Source of the DNA: Spirochaetales bacterium | Lineage (GTDB): Bacteria > Spirochaetota > Spirochaetia > ARS1246 | Length of the DNA: 9,748 nucleotides | Assembly (NCBI GenBank): GCA_018644745.1 | Contig: JABGPX010000512.1 | Coordinates: forward strand, 1 to 9,748 | Direction of reading: 5' to 3' | Part shown: one piece after another, positions 1 to 5,869 of the stretch | How the letters are laid out: every line of letters starts with the position of its first letter | Position numbering within the stretch: the first letter of the stretch is position 1 | Made by a program: the position numbers and the translations under genes | Notes under the pieces: generated by a model | Told to the model about the DNA's origin: nothing | The model's input: the letters and a program-made list of their open reading frames with translations, nothing else | Databases searched by the model: none

Positions 1-40
1 GATATGTAGAAACCATAGCGTATCGGCCACGGTGTCTGCA

Positions 41-114
41 AGTCGACAGAACGCCTGCTATAGGAAGCAAAAAACCACGCTATCCAGATACAGATTAGGG
101 CGGGTGGATTGTGC
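41..114 (+). repeat. Array repeat copy 1 (full length, degenerate stem)
   Basis: This 74-bp copy starts AGTCGACAGAAC and ends GGGCGGGTGGATTGTGC. The left half holds CCT-GCTAT-AGG (54-64), then GGAAGC. The 5' strand of the GC-rich stem has drifted (CCACGCT instead of CCCGCCCT), although CCAC can still pair with GTGG. After the end the sequence runs on as TATGATGATGAGAG, almost identical to the bases following the copy at 5003-5060. Confidence 0.85.
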
Positions 115-231
115 TATGATGATGAGAGATAGTAGTCTGACAGTATAACTTTTCAGCTATGAGTGTCGTGCAGGAGACTCGCGTAAAGCAAAATGTCTAT
201 GGTGGAGAATTTCAGGAGACATAGTTAAGTT

Positions 232-1089
232 ATGATTCGTGTAGCTATTCTTGCAGACATACATGGGAATTCCCCTGCCTTGAAAGCCGTTATTGAACAC
301 CAGCGGCAGTTTGATACTCATTTAGTGATAGTGGCTGGCGATCTAATCACTGATTGTCCGGATTCCAATGAAGTTGTGTCAATGATTGCATCATTAGAAA
401 ACTGCATGGTCATAGCCGGCAATCGTGAGGAGTATCTGCGTCAATTCGACGGTGCGGATCAGGATGAATGGAGACGGAGAAAGCAATGGTCCTCTTTTGT
501 TTGGGCTTCTGATTCATTGTATAAAGAGAATAGAACCTTTCTCGCTGATTTACCGACACAGATGTCAGTACAGATTGGAAGCAGCAACCTACGCATAGTG
601 CATGGTTCACCTAATTATAGTAACGATCATTTGTATCCTGAAACAAAAAAAATAGCAAAAATTATGCAAGAAATTCCTGAAGGGATACTTGTTTGCGGGC
701 ATACTCATGAGCAATGGAGTACAAGGCTAAATGGGAAAATTGCCCTGAATCCTGGCTCAGTAGGCGTTCATTTTAACAGGGACAGTAACGCAGAATATTC
801 ATTACTGGAGTTTGGAGGTGACCACTCGCAGGTTGCTATAAAACATCAGCAGGTCCCATACGACGTCGAAGAAACCATATCTCGTTTCACGAAAACCGGC
901 TTGATCGAACATAGTCCGGTATGGAGCCATACCATTATTCAGAGTCTAAAAACCGGCAAGAATATTACTATGGAGTTCCTTGGAAAAGCGATAGAAATGG
1001 AAAAGGAAATCACCGGCGGTGAAGTAATTGCGATTTCCAACAATGTCTGGAAAAAGGCTGCAAAAGAATATCTTGGTATAACCATATAA
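232..1089 (+). CDS. Calcineurin-like metallophosphoesterase (YfcE/MJ0936-like)
   Basis: The 285-residue protein carries the full metal-ligand set of the class: DIHGN at 9-13, GDLI at 36-39, GNRE at 63-66, VHGSP at 123-127, CGHTH at 155-159, followed by NPGSVG at 173-178. In this family two divalent metals hydrolyse phosphodiesters or phosphomonoesters; the substrate cannot be read from sequence. The core ends near residue 205 and an extra helical segment of about 75 residues follows, which simple YfcE-type enzymes lack. The ATG at 232 follows AGGAG at 214-218, a rather long 13-base spacing. It is the only gene between two array repeats, and its stop lies about 40 bases before a partial repeat arm. 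It appears intact and soluble, with no signal peptide. Confidence 0.88.
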   Translation: MIRVAILADIHGNSPALKAVIEHQRQFDTHLVIVAGDLITDCPDSNEVVSMIASLENCMVIAGNREEYLRQFDGADQDEWRRRKQWSSFVWASDSLYKENRTFLADLPTQMSVQIGSSNLRIVHGSPNYSNDHLYPETKKIAKIMQEIPEGILVCGHTHEQWSTRLNGKIALNPGSVGVHFNRDSNAEYSLLEFGGDHSQVAIKHQQVPYDVEETISRFTKTGLIEHSPVWSHTIIQSLKTGKNITMEFLGKAIEMEKEITGGEVIAISNNVWKKAAKEYLGITI

Positions 1090-1127
1090 CGCTTGAGGCA
1101 GATTTGGCTATTGTCGCCCTCACCAGG

Positions 1128-1153
1128 AGTAGACAGAATGCTCTAGTACGGAA
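1128..1153 (+). repeat. Extra truncated left arm of the array repeat
   Basis: AGTAGACAGAATGCTCTAGT and the following CGGAA align with the first ~25 bases of the full copy that starts immediately after it at 1154 (AGTAGACTGAAC, then GTGCTACGGGA). The left arm is thus tandemly duplicated at this junction. The TAG inside it (1130-1132) closes a short frame from upstream. Confidence 0.65.
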
Positions 1154-1227
1154 AGTAGACTGAACACGTGCTACGGGACGTGAATAGCCGCCCTTATCAG
1201 GCTCGGGATAGGGAGGTCGGATTGTGC
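1154..1227 (+). repeat. Array repeat copy 2 (full length)
   Basis: It starts AGTAGACTGAAC and ends GGATTGTGC. The first hairpin is CACGT (1165-1169) with ACGTG (1178-1182). The second stem differs in sequence from other copies but still pairs: CCC(T)TATC with GATAGGG, one T bulged. Confidence 0.83.
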
Positions 1228-1487
1228 TGCTTAATTTTCTGTAGATCAGATACTTCGAAGACAATCCTATGATATTTGTAAAATGTTTTTTTTGTTCGGG
1301 ATATAAATACCTGGTAGTGTCGGTGATATGCAGCTTTTATCATTACCATCATTCTAATTCTGTTCATTTTGTTATTCCGTTTTTTTTTATATACCTTTTC
1401 TACCAGTGACTGTAGAGATTGCACTTTCTCAAGCATGGCCTCCTGATCACCCTTCGCCTTTGGATGATAGCATCTCTTTGAACCATA
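1228..1487 (-). pseudogene. Unrecognised small reading frame, probably a decayed gene end
   Basis: A minus-strand frame is open from 1487 downward and reads on into the repeat at 1154-1227. Its beginning looks protein-like and helical (for example GDQEAMLEKVQSLQSLVEKV, with an internal ATG at 1436). Past a run of nine A residues it becomes lysine-rich and low in complexity, and its end is encoded by the repeat. AGGAGG sits only two bases before the ATG at 1436, too close for a normal site. I do not recognise a family. The plus strand here has no convincing gene. A 3' gene fragment or a non-coding stretch are equally possible. Confidence 0.28.
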
Positions 1488-1505
1488 TTATGTGGCATAC
1501 CGGAT

Positions 1506-1613
1506 TTATATGCGGAGTTCTAATATAAGCTTTTCCCGATCTTTAACCGCCTGACGCGCTATATCCAACGCGCTATGCATGCCGCGTGTTTCTGTTACTA
1601 TATCGGATAGCAT
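1506..1613 (-). CDS. Possible 35-residue helical peptide or gene tail downstream of the GNAT gene
   Basis: This minus-strand frame starts MLSDIVTETRGMHSALDIAR and ends EKLILELRI before a TAA. The composition is that of an amphipathic helix. No ribosome-binding site precedes the ATG, and the frame stays open about 50 bases further upstream, so it may be the 3' end of a lost gene rather than a complete peptide. Its last codons contain the 15-base inverted repeat also found upstream of the GNAT gene. Confidence 0.25.
   Translation of the reverse strand: MLSDIVTETRGMHSALDIARQAVKDREKLILELRI
1518..1532 (+). repeat. Inverted repeat, left copy, flanking the GNAT gene
   Basis: TTCTAATATAAGCTT here is the exact reverse complement of 2171-2185. 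The pair encloses the GNAT gene plus the stretch downstream of it. Confidence 0.7.
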
Positions 1614-1705
1614 CGTATCGCTGAAGTATTTTGCCCGGTGCCGTCTCAAGGACCCCGATGACGCTCTCTATCTGTGCGCTCTCGCCATTGCAGGTTAACG
1701 GTTTG

Positions 1706-2149
1706 TCACTCGTCGTGGTGCACGCCCCATGCCTTATCGTTGAAATCGATGATACCGCCAGTACACATATGAAATCCGCATTGCTGATAAAATGGCGTAA
1801 GCCGCTCTTCGCAGGTGATCTGCACACACTGGATGCCTGCATCCCGCACGTCAGCGACCGCTCGACGTATCAGCCGGGTGCCCACTTTTTCGTGATGGTG
1901 CGTAGGATGCACCATCATGTCGACGAGGAGTGCGTCGGAGATCCCGTCGCTCATTACCGAGATGAAGCCTACAAGGGCGCCGTCTTCGGTGCTCGCTGTG
2001 TAATACGAGAATCGTCTGGAGAGGATCTGTTCGTCGGTACTGTCGCCTCGGTCCCAGCCGACGGCGATTCTGAGTTCGCCGAGTTCCTTGGCATCTATAG
2101 GGCCATTTCTCGTGATTTTAGGCACTTCTCTAACCGAATGGTCGCTCAT
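1706..2149 (-). CDS. GNAT-family N-acetyltransferase
   Basis: The 147 residues span a compact GNAT fold. There is an N-terminal LGELRIAVGW segment (23-32), a central beta hairpin GALVGFISV (57-65), motif A with the VDMMVHP strand (76-82) and pyrophosphate loop region HHHEKVGTRLI (84-94), and the terminal FYQQCGF (121-127) typical of motif B. Family members transfer an acetyl group from acetyl-CoA to an amine; the acceptor is unknown. The loop is divergent: the usual RGxGIG pattern is replaced by HEKVG, keeping only the last glycine, so acetyl-CoA binding could be altered. AAGGGGG lies six bases before the ATG at 2149. It is read opposite to the repeats, and its codon use is clearly more GC-rich than that of the UDG-like gene at 5109. 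Confidence 0.85.
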   Translation of the reverse strand: MSDHSVREVPKITRNGPIDAKELGELRIAVGWDRGDSTDEQILSRRFSYYTASTEDGALVGFISVMSDGISDALLVDMMVHPTHHHEKVGTRLIRRAVADVRDAGIQCVQITCEERLTPFYQQCGFHMCTGGIIDFNDKAWGVHHDE

Positions 2150-2170
2150 ACAAGCCCCCTTCTAATACCC

Positions 2171-2185
2171 AAGCTTATATTAGAA
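2171..2185 (+). repeat. Inverted repeat, right copy, flanking the GNAT gene
   Basis: AAGCTTATATTAGAA is the exact reverse complement of 1518-1532. Read on this strand it encodes KLILE, and read on the minus strand the left copy also encodes KLILE. It overlaps the presumed leader of the GNAT gene. Confidence 0.7.
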
Positions 2186-2229
2186 ATGAGATGAGGGCGA
2201 GATCTTCGCAGCCGGCAAGTGCTTGATAG

Positions 2230-2258
2230 TTTACACCGTGAAATCGACCACATAAAAT
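2230..2258 (+). promoter_or_regulatory. Possible sigma70-type promoter without an obvious target gene
   Basis: TTTACA (2230-2235) and TAAAAT (2253-2258) are spaced by exactly 17 bases. Downstream on this strand only very short frames follow, so either a small RNA, a lost gene or chance explains it. Confidence 0.35.
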
Positions 2259-2354
2259 TGTGTTCACAAACTCGTGTAACAGTATGAGGGACATGGAGGT
2301 TCAATAATAGGTTATCTCAAAAAAGCTTATCCCGCTGCTGATGGTACCGACGTG

Positions 2355-2370
2355 CAGCACGCCCGTGCTG
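2355..2370. other. Palindrome CAGCACG-CC-CGTGCTG
   Basis: This is a perfect 7-base inverted repeat around a 2-base centre. No T-run follows on either strand, so it does not look like an intrinsic terminator. A protein-binding site or part of an eroded repeat is possible. Confidence 0.4.
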
Positions 2371-2553
2371 AATCATTGAGTTGGTGAGCTATAGAAGAAT
2401 TGTTTCGGTTTTCCTTCCCAGTTTCACACATATTTGATACGCCCGCTTCTTCAATGTAAACTATGATACGTGACTTATGTCTATAGAGTGATTTATAGCA
2501 CATAAACATAGATTACAACTCGCGACACCCGGCCGTAGCCGAGTTCATTTTGA

Positions 2554-2628
2554 CATGGAGAGTCGACAGAAGCTCATTATGAAACGGCTCCGGCTGCCGA
2601 CGAGAAAGACGTGCAAAGGTATCAGTAG
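2554..2628 (+). pseudogene. Possible C-terminal gene tail ending inside the array repeat
   Basis: A frame open from 2554 reads through a truncated repeat arm and ends AHYETAPAADEKDVQRYQ. Its stop codon is the TAG of the AGTAGAC start of the following repeat (2626-2628). There is no start codon or ribosome-binding site. The stop falls at the same repeat position as the stop of the UDG-like gene at 5709-5711, which is why I list it. Chance is a real alternative at this length. Confidence 0.25.
2561..2588 (+). repeat. Extra truncated left arm of the array repeat
   Basis: AGTCGACAGAAGCTCATTAT followed by GAAACGGC aligns with the start of the full copy 36 bases downstream (AGTAGACAGAATGCCTCATC, ATGAGAAGC). 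No right half follows. It is the second junction, after 1128-1153, with a left-arm duplication. Confidence 0.6.
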
Positions 2629-2698
2629 ACAGAATGCCTCATCATGAGAAGCTCAAACCCGCCCTCATCATAACTGGATAAGAGCGGGTGGATTGTGC
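2624..2698 (+). repeat. Array repeat copy 3 (full length)
   Basis: This 75-bp copy starts AGTAGACAGAATG and ends GCGGGTGGATTGTGC. Hairpin 1 is CTCAT-C-ATGAG (2638-2648). Hairpin 2 pairs ACCCGCCCT with AGAGCGGGT, with one mismatch. Confidence 0.88.
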
Positions 2699-2844
2699 CG
2701 GTAGCGATTAAGATGTCGGGCCCTTTGCTATTCGATTGAACGGTATTGGTGGCGTACTGAGCTTCCTTGATTTCCTTTCATAGCTCACGCCAGTGGGGTT
2801 GTGAAACCATATTGCGTCTGTTACCTTGCCTAGAGGAGGTTGTC

Positions 2845-3312
2845 ATGTCGATAGCTATCGCGTTGAGCAAACAGTTTGACCGCGGGTGGTGTATGATCGA
2901 TACGACAGTGGCCGCGTTCTCAGAAGTCGCTTGGCGGACGACGGGACAGGATTACCTTTGCCCCGCGCGGCTTGCATATCACATCGCCGGAACTGTCGAG
3001 TATTATGTAGGTGACAATAACGATGTCGCATGGAGCCGCCGATGCAACGCTGATTGGAAAGAATTAGATGCAGAAAAGCTGCCGTCCCAAGTGGAAACGA
3101 CGGAATATCTGCACGAGGCGAGACAGAAGATGCACGACTGGCTCGATAACCACGATGATGAATCGATCCTAGGTCCATTGACCAACCACACACACTGCGG
3201 TCAAACACAGCTTGAGTTCTCTCTCTACATTCTTCGACACACTTTGCACCACCACGGCGAAATGAATGCACTTTCAGTTTTGGAGGGTGGCGAAACCGAT
3301 AACTGGGAGTGA
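2845..3312 (+). CDS. DinB-like four-helix protein (first of two)
   Basis: The frame is open further upstream, but the ATG at 2845 has GAGGAGG five bases before it and gives a normal-looking 155-residue protein. The DinB/YfiT superfamily is a four-helix bundle that holds a divalent metal on three histidines. Candidates here are H46 in AYHIAGTVEYY and H132/H136 in RHTLHHHGEMN. Members act as metal-dependent thiol-linked transferases or are stress-induced proteins of unknown reaction; this one cannot be assigned further. It is cytosolic, with no membrane segment. It is the only gene between the repeats at 2624 and 3436 and shows little similarity to the second DinB-like gene at 8328. Confidence 0.8.
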   Translation: MSIAIALSKQFDRGWCMIDTTVAAFSEVAWRTTGQDYLCPARLAYHIAGTVEYYVGDNNDVAWSRRCNADWKELDAEKLPSQVETTEYLHEARQKMHDWLDNHDDESILGPLTNHTHCGQTQLEFSLYILRHTLHHHGEMNALSVLEGGETDNWE

Positions 3313-3350
3313 TGAAGTAGCGGTACGCAGATGATGTTCTGTTGATCGGT

Positions 3351-3377
3351 AGGATTGTCCGGGTAAAAGGACAGCCT
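3351..3377 (+). terminator. Stem-loop downstream of the first DinB-like gene
   Basis: TGTCC (3356-3360) pairs with GGACA (3369-3373), extended by AGG/CCT across a small internal loop, with an A-rich loop. It starts 38 bases after the stop. There is no following T-run, so an intrinsic terminator role is uncertain. The left part, GGTAGGATTGTCC, also vaguely resembles the right end of the array repeat. Confidence 0.35.
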
Positions 3378-3435
3378 GGCGCGGAGTTGAACCTCTCAAA
3401 AGCCTGAGAAGAAGACAGAGTCCCCCAATATGTGT

Positions 3436-3510
3436 AGTTGACCGAACCCGATGTTATGGAAGTTATTTCCCACCCTCTCCAGAACCGGATAAGGAACGGG
3501 TGGATTGTGC
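3436..3510 (+). repeat. Array repeat copy 4 (full length, type B left arm)
   Basis: It starts AGTTGACCGAACCCG, then TGTTATGGAAGT, and ends ACGGGTGGATTGTGC. Together with the copy at 8937 it defines a second left-arm type (AGTTGACC instead of AGTMGACAGA). The second stem is imperfect here (CCCACCCT against AAGGAACGGG). Confidence 0.87.
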
Positions 3511-3545
3511 TGTTGTTGTGCTTTTTCTACTGCTATGCCCGTGAG

Positions 3546-4316
3546 CTACGGCAGATATTCCACGTTCATGACAGTCGTTCGGTCTTGTTCCGGCTCGCCG
3601 TGCCGGCGGTACCGTTCCCGTCGCATAATCCAACGAAAGACCAATAACGGCATCGAGTAGTAACGCCCTTTCTCGTCAGGAAACTGGCTCGCATGATGAA
3701 AGATAAGGCCAATCTTGCGCGATAGCTCGAATCTCGTGAGGTTGATGCGATAGATTCTCGAACCTATTGGGGCGCAGAGTGACAAGACTCTTGCCCGCAT
3801 CTTCTTCGGGAATAAGAGAATACTGAACACATTTGCGGCACGGATCGATGAGAATCCGGTGAGGTAGTAGAGCGACCTGCCGTCTTTTCTGGGAAGATTG
3901 GCGAACGCGCTCGTTGTGAGATCGGATATCTTCATATGATCGGGATGCGATGTTCCACCCCGGTCGACAGCAATGACGATGTCGGGATCAATTCTAACAA
4001 GCTCGTTGATAAGACGTTGTTCAGCGTCGAGTTCGTCCCATTGGTTAGCTCCGTTGTCTGGTAGATCGAGGAACGAGTGATCAGCGCCTATTGCACTGCA
4101 GACACGCTGATATTCTTCCGTTCGAATTGCGACGATATCGTCGCAGGTTACGACGTGTGGATTTCGGTTTCTTCCCCCCCGAGTTGCGCAGATTAGGTGA
4201 GTGTGATCGCCGGACTCCTGCGCTCGGCGAAGCAATCCACAGATAGGGATCTCATCATCGGGATGGGCAAAGACACCGACAATGGAGCGTGAAATACGGT
4301 CTTTAGCAGATTTCAT
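3546..4316 (-). CDS. PIG-L/LmbE-family N-acetylglucosaminyl deacetylase-like protein
   Basis: The 256-residue protein has the family signature AHPDDE at 17-22, ATRGGR at 44-49, RTEEYQRVCSAIGA at 65-78 followed by FLDLPD at 82-87, and SHPDH at 123-127. H18, D21 and H124 (or H127) are the likely zinc ligands, with D20 the probable general base. Such enzymes remove the acetyl group from N-acetylglucosamine units in GPI precursors, mycothiol, bacillithiol, antibiotics or chitooligosaccharides; the substrate is not evident. The length is usual for the family and the C-terminal part is basic. GAGGTG about eight bases before the ATG is a good ribosome-binding site. The stop lies 36 bases after the repeat at 3436-3510, and the gene is read against the repeat direction. 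Confidence 0.87.
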   Translation of the reverse strand: MKSAKDRISRSIVGVFAHPDDEIPICGLLRRAQESGDHTHLICATRGGRNRNPHVVTCDDIVAIRTEEYQRVCSAIGADHSFLDLPDNGANQWDELDAEQRLINELVRIDPDIVIAVDRGGTSHPDHMKISDLTTSAFANLPRKDGRSLYYLTGFSSIRAANVFSILLFPKKMRARVLSLCAPIGSRIYRINLTRFELSRKIGLIFHHASQFPDEKGRYYSMPLLVFRWIMRRERYRRHGEPEQDRTTVMNVEYLP

Positions 4317-4374
4317 ACTGTCACCTCTTCGCCTATTCTATCTCTATAATGTAACGGCCGTAAATATAAAGATA

Positions 4375-4397
4375 GGATGAGGGTGGGTGGATTGTGC
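4375..4397 (+). repeat. Array repeat copy 5 (right end only)
   Basis: GGATGAGGGTGGGTGGATTG followed by TGC matches the right end of the copy at 6983-7056. The expected left half is missing; instead there is an AT-rich stretch holding the ACGGCCGT palindrome and flanking CTATC/GATAG. The missing half coincides with the leader of the PIG-L gene, so this copy was probably truncated there. Confidence 0.75.
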
Positions 4398-4416
4398 TGT
4401 TCAGAGATAGGCAGTA

Positions 4417-4446
4417 TTCGACGACGCTGATCTATTATGGTATAAC
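4417..4446 (+). promoter_or_regulatory. Possible promoter giving a near-leaderless GrpB transcript
   Basis: TTCGAC (4417-4422) and TATAAC (4441-4446) are separated by 18 bases. A start about seven bases beyond the -10 box would fall almost on the ATG at 4455. No Shine-Dalgarno site precedes that ATG, which fits leaderless translation. The -35 match is weak. Confidence 0.35.
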
Positions 4447-4454
4447 TGCACTTC

Positions 4455-5000
4455 ATGAACGATCCGATCATACTTGTCCCATATGAATATCGATGGCCAA
4501 ACCAGTTTATCAAGTTGGCAACACCGATTCGTAAGTCCCTGGGGGTTACAGCGTTACGAATCGATCACATCGGTTCGACTGCGATTCCGGGACTTCTTTC
4601 CAAACCGGTAATCGATATTCAGATCGCCGTTGAGAGCTTTGAGCCATTTTCGAATATCCGTGATCCACTTGAGTCACTTCATTATCGATGGCGTCCCGAC
4701 AACCCGGACCGATCAAAGCGATATTTCCGAGAACCTATAGGTTCGGCGCGCATCCACGTGCATGTACGGATATTGGGAACCTGGCAACAACAACTCCCGC
4801 TACTGTTTCGGGATTACTTACGATCACACCCAGATGAACTCAAGGTGTATGAACAGGCGAAAACCGATCTCGCAAAGCAGTTTAGAAACAACCGGTCAGA
4901 ATACGTGAAGGGGAAAGATCCTGTCATATGGCAAATCCTCCGTCGGGCGACAGAATGGATCCAACAAACTGCATGGGAGCCAGGTCCAAGCGACCTTTGA
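4455..5000 (+). CDS. GrpB/UPF0157 family protein (nucleotidyltransferase fold)
   Basis: The protein has 181 residues, the usual family length. Its hallmark is HIGSTAIPGL at 38-47 followed by KPVIDIQIAV at 50-59; this GS plus D pattern resembles the active site of nucleotidyltransferase-fold proteins. RIHVHV lies at 99-104, and the C-terminal half has the family pattern FRDYLRSHP, then a tyrosine/lysine-rich helix. The start fits family members, which open with a short strand and YxxxWP as here (YEYRWP, 10-15). The biochemical role of the family is poorly defined; dephospho-CoA kinase fusions and stray cassette copies are known. The TGA lies two bases before the next array repeat, an integron-cassette-like arrangement. 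Confidence 0.87.
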   Translation: MNDPIILVPYEYRWPNQFIKLATPIRKSLGVTALRIDHIGSTAIPGLLSKPVIDIQIAVESFEPFSNIRDPLESLHYRWRPDNPDRSKRYFREPIGSARIHVHVRILGTWQQQLPLLFRDYLRSHPDELKVYEQAKTDLAKQFRNNRSEYVKGKDPVIWQILRRATEWIQQTAWEPGPSDL

Positions 5001-5002
5001 GC

Positions 5003-5060
5003 AGTAGACAGATTTCCCATGGGAAGTTGACCGAGCCGGATAATAACTGGTGGATTGTGC
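5003..5060 (+). repeat. Array repeat copy 6 (58-bp composite with internal deletion)
   Basis: It begins as a type A arm (AGTAGACAGA) with a perfect palindrome TTCCCATGGGAA (5014-5025), continues with a type B start (AGTTGACCGA), then jumps to the right half (GAGCCGGATAA to GGTGGATTGTGC). The 5' strand of the GC-rich stem is gone. The sequence after the end, TATGATGACGAGAG, matches that after copy 1. Confidence 0.8.
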
Positions 5061-5108
5061 TATGATGACGAGAGTTTGATAACAGAGAGATGTACAAGGA
5101 AGCGACAA

Positions 5109-5711
5109 GTGAAAATAAATAATTTTTCATGTGAATATCCTTGTGGCGACATAAAGAAGGAGATGATATTTCCGAGAATAAGCATCAACCCCGAGACAGT
5201 TAAGTGTATAATGGTTTCGGAATGCCCTCCTGGAAACCAATCCGAATATTTTTACGAAAATGCATCTGGATCTTTTTTTCAGACAACTAAAATTGCATTT
5301 GAAGATGCTGGTATTGTCATTAATGAATATAAGGACCTATCGGATATGGGTTTTTATCTGACCACGGCCATTAAATGCTGCAAGGAACAATATCTTGTAT
5401 CTGCAAAAACTATCAAAGAGTGCGCTTTGAGATTCTTAGGAATGGAATTAGCGCAATTCCCCAATAAAAAGGTTGTCATGTGTATGGGCGATTTTGCTAT
5501 AAAAGCCATTAATTATATTTACAAACAAGATCATAATATTCGCCCGATAAAAACCGGTTCTACATACAAAATAAGGAAAGAAGTGCACATCTTCAACGAG
5601 ATAAGATTCTTTCCTTCTTACACACAAACGGGAGCCGGTTTTAACATTGAAAAAAGCAAGCGAAGAATGATTGCGGAAGACATTGAAGCGGCTGTGGGAT
5701 ATTTTACATAA
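5109..5711 (+). CDS. Uracil-DNA glycosylase superfamily-like protein
   Basis: The start is taken as GTG at 5109, with AAGGAAG six bases upstream; the frame extends back to a TTG inside the repeat, which is unlikely to be used. The 200-residue protein has IMVSECPPGN (34-43) in the place of the first UDG motif, then YFYENASGSFFQTT (47-60) as in clostridial UDG-family proteins. A strand MCMGDFAIKAI matches the usual LG-x-x-A strand, and FFPSYTQTG (167-175) stands where family members have the HPS-type second motif. The canonical catalytic Asp and His are not clear, so excision of uracil is not assured. The gene is markedly AT-rich. Its TAA stop aligns with the TAG of the repeat's AGTAGAC start in a decayed repeat arm. 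Confidence 0.7.
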   Translation: MKINNFSCEYPCGDIKKEMIFPRISINPETVKCIMVSECPPGNQSEYFYENASGSFFQTTKIAFEDAGIVINEYKDLSDMGFYLTTAIKCCKEQYLVSAKTIKECALRFLGMELAQFPNKKVVMCMGDFAIKAINYIYKQDHNIRPIKTGSTYKIRKEVHIFNEIRFFPSYTQTGAGFNIEKSKRRMIAEDIEAAVGYFT

Positions 5712-5730
5712 ACAGAACATTATGAGAAGT
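5706..5730 (+). repeat. Decayed left arm of an array repeat between the UDG-like and kinase genes
   Basis: TAAACAGAACATTATGAGAA followed by G aligns with TAGACAGAATGCCTCATCAT, GAGAAG of copy 3, including the ACAGAA and ATGAGAAG blocks. No GC-rich stem or GGATTGTGC follows. The UDG-like gene and the kinase gene were therefore probably separate units that fused when this repeat lost its right half. Confidence 0.55.
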
Positions 5731-5869
5731 CAGAGATCCAGCATCGTTTGCGGTGTGTTTCACATTCCGAAATGGAGCTATATCCACCGATACCGCCATT
5801 CCTATATGCTTTTGCAGAGTTTAAAAGTATTCTGGGGTGCCACTTCATCATACGACCCTGAGGTATTAT

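Larger units (their letters stand above)
2186..2560. other. Stretch without a convincing gene upstream of the GNAT start
   Basis: No frame here has both a usable start with a ribosome-binding site and a recognisable product. The plus-strand frame around 2295-2380 (GYLKKAYPAADGTDVQHARA before TGA) looks somewhat protein-like but has no standard start codon. The opposite strand has a 60-codon frame (2509-2327) with no Shine-Dalgarno site. Visible non-coding signals are a sigma70-type promoter pattern at 2230-2258 and a near-perfect 16-base palindrome at 2355-2370. The stretch may hold an eroded unit whose gene has been lost. Confidence 0.45.

Noticed and set aside
1631..2194. 187-codon plus-strand frame
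   Set aside because: It lies almost entirely antisense to the GNAT gene, which has family motifs and a ribosome-binding site; this frame has neither.
2327..2509. 60-codon minus-strand frame
   Set aside because: It has no ribosome-binding site and no family resemblance, and it is cysteine- and serine-rich in a way typical of random frames.
2855..3271. 138-codon minus-strand frame
   Set aside because: It is antisense to the first DinB-like gene and has no recognisable motif.
3349..3360. Degenerate repeat right end GGTAGGATTGTCC
   Set aside because: Only the last few bases match, and no stem or left arm precedes it. It is part of the local stem-loop.
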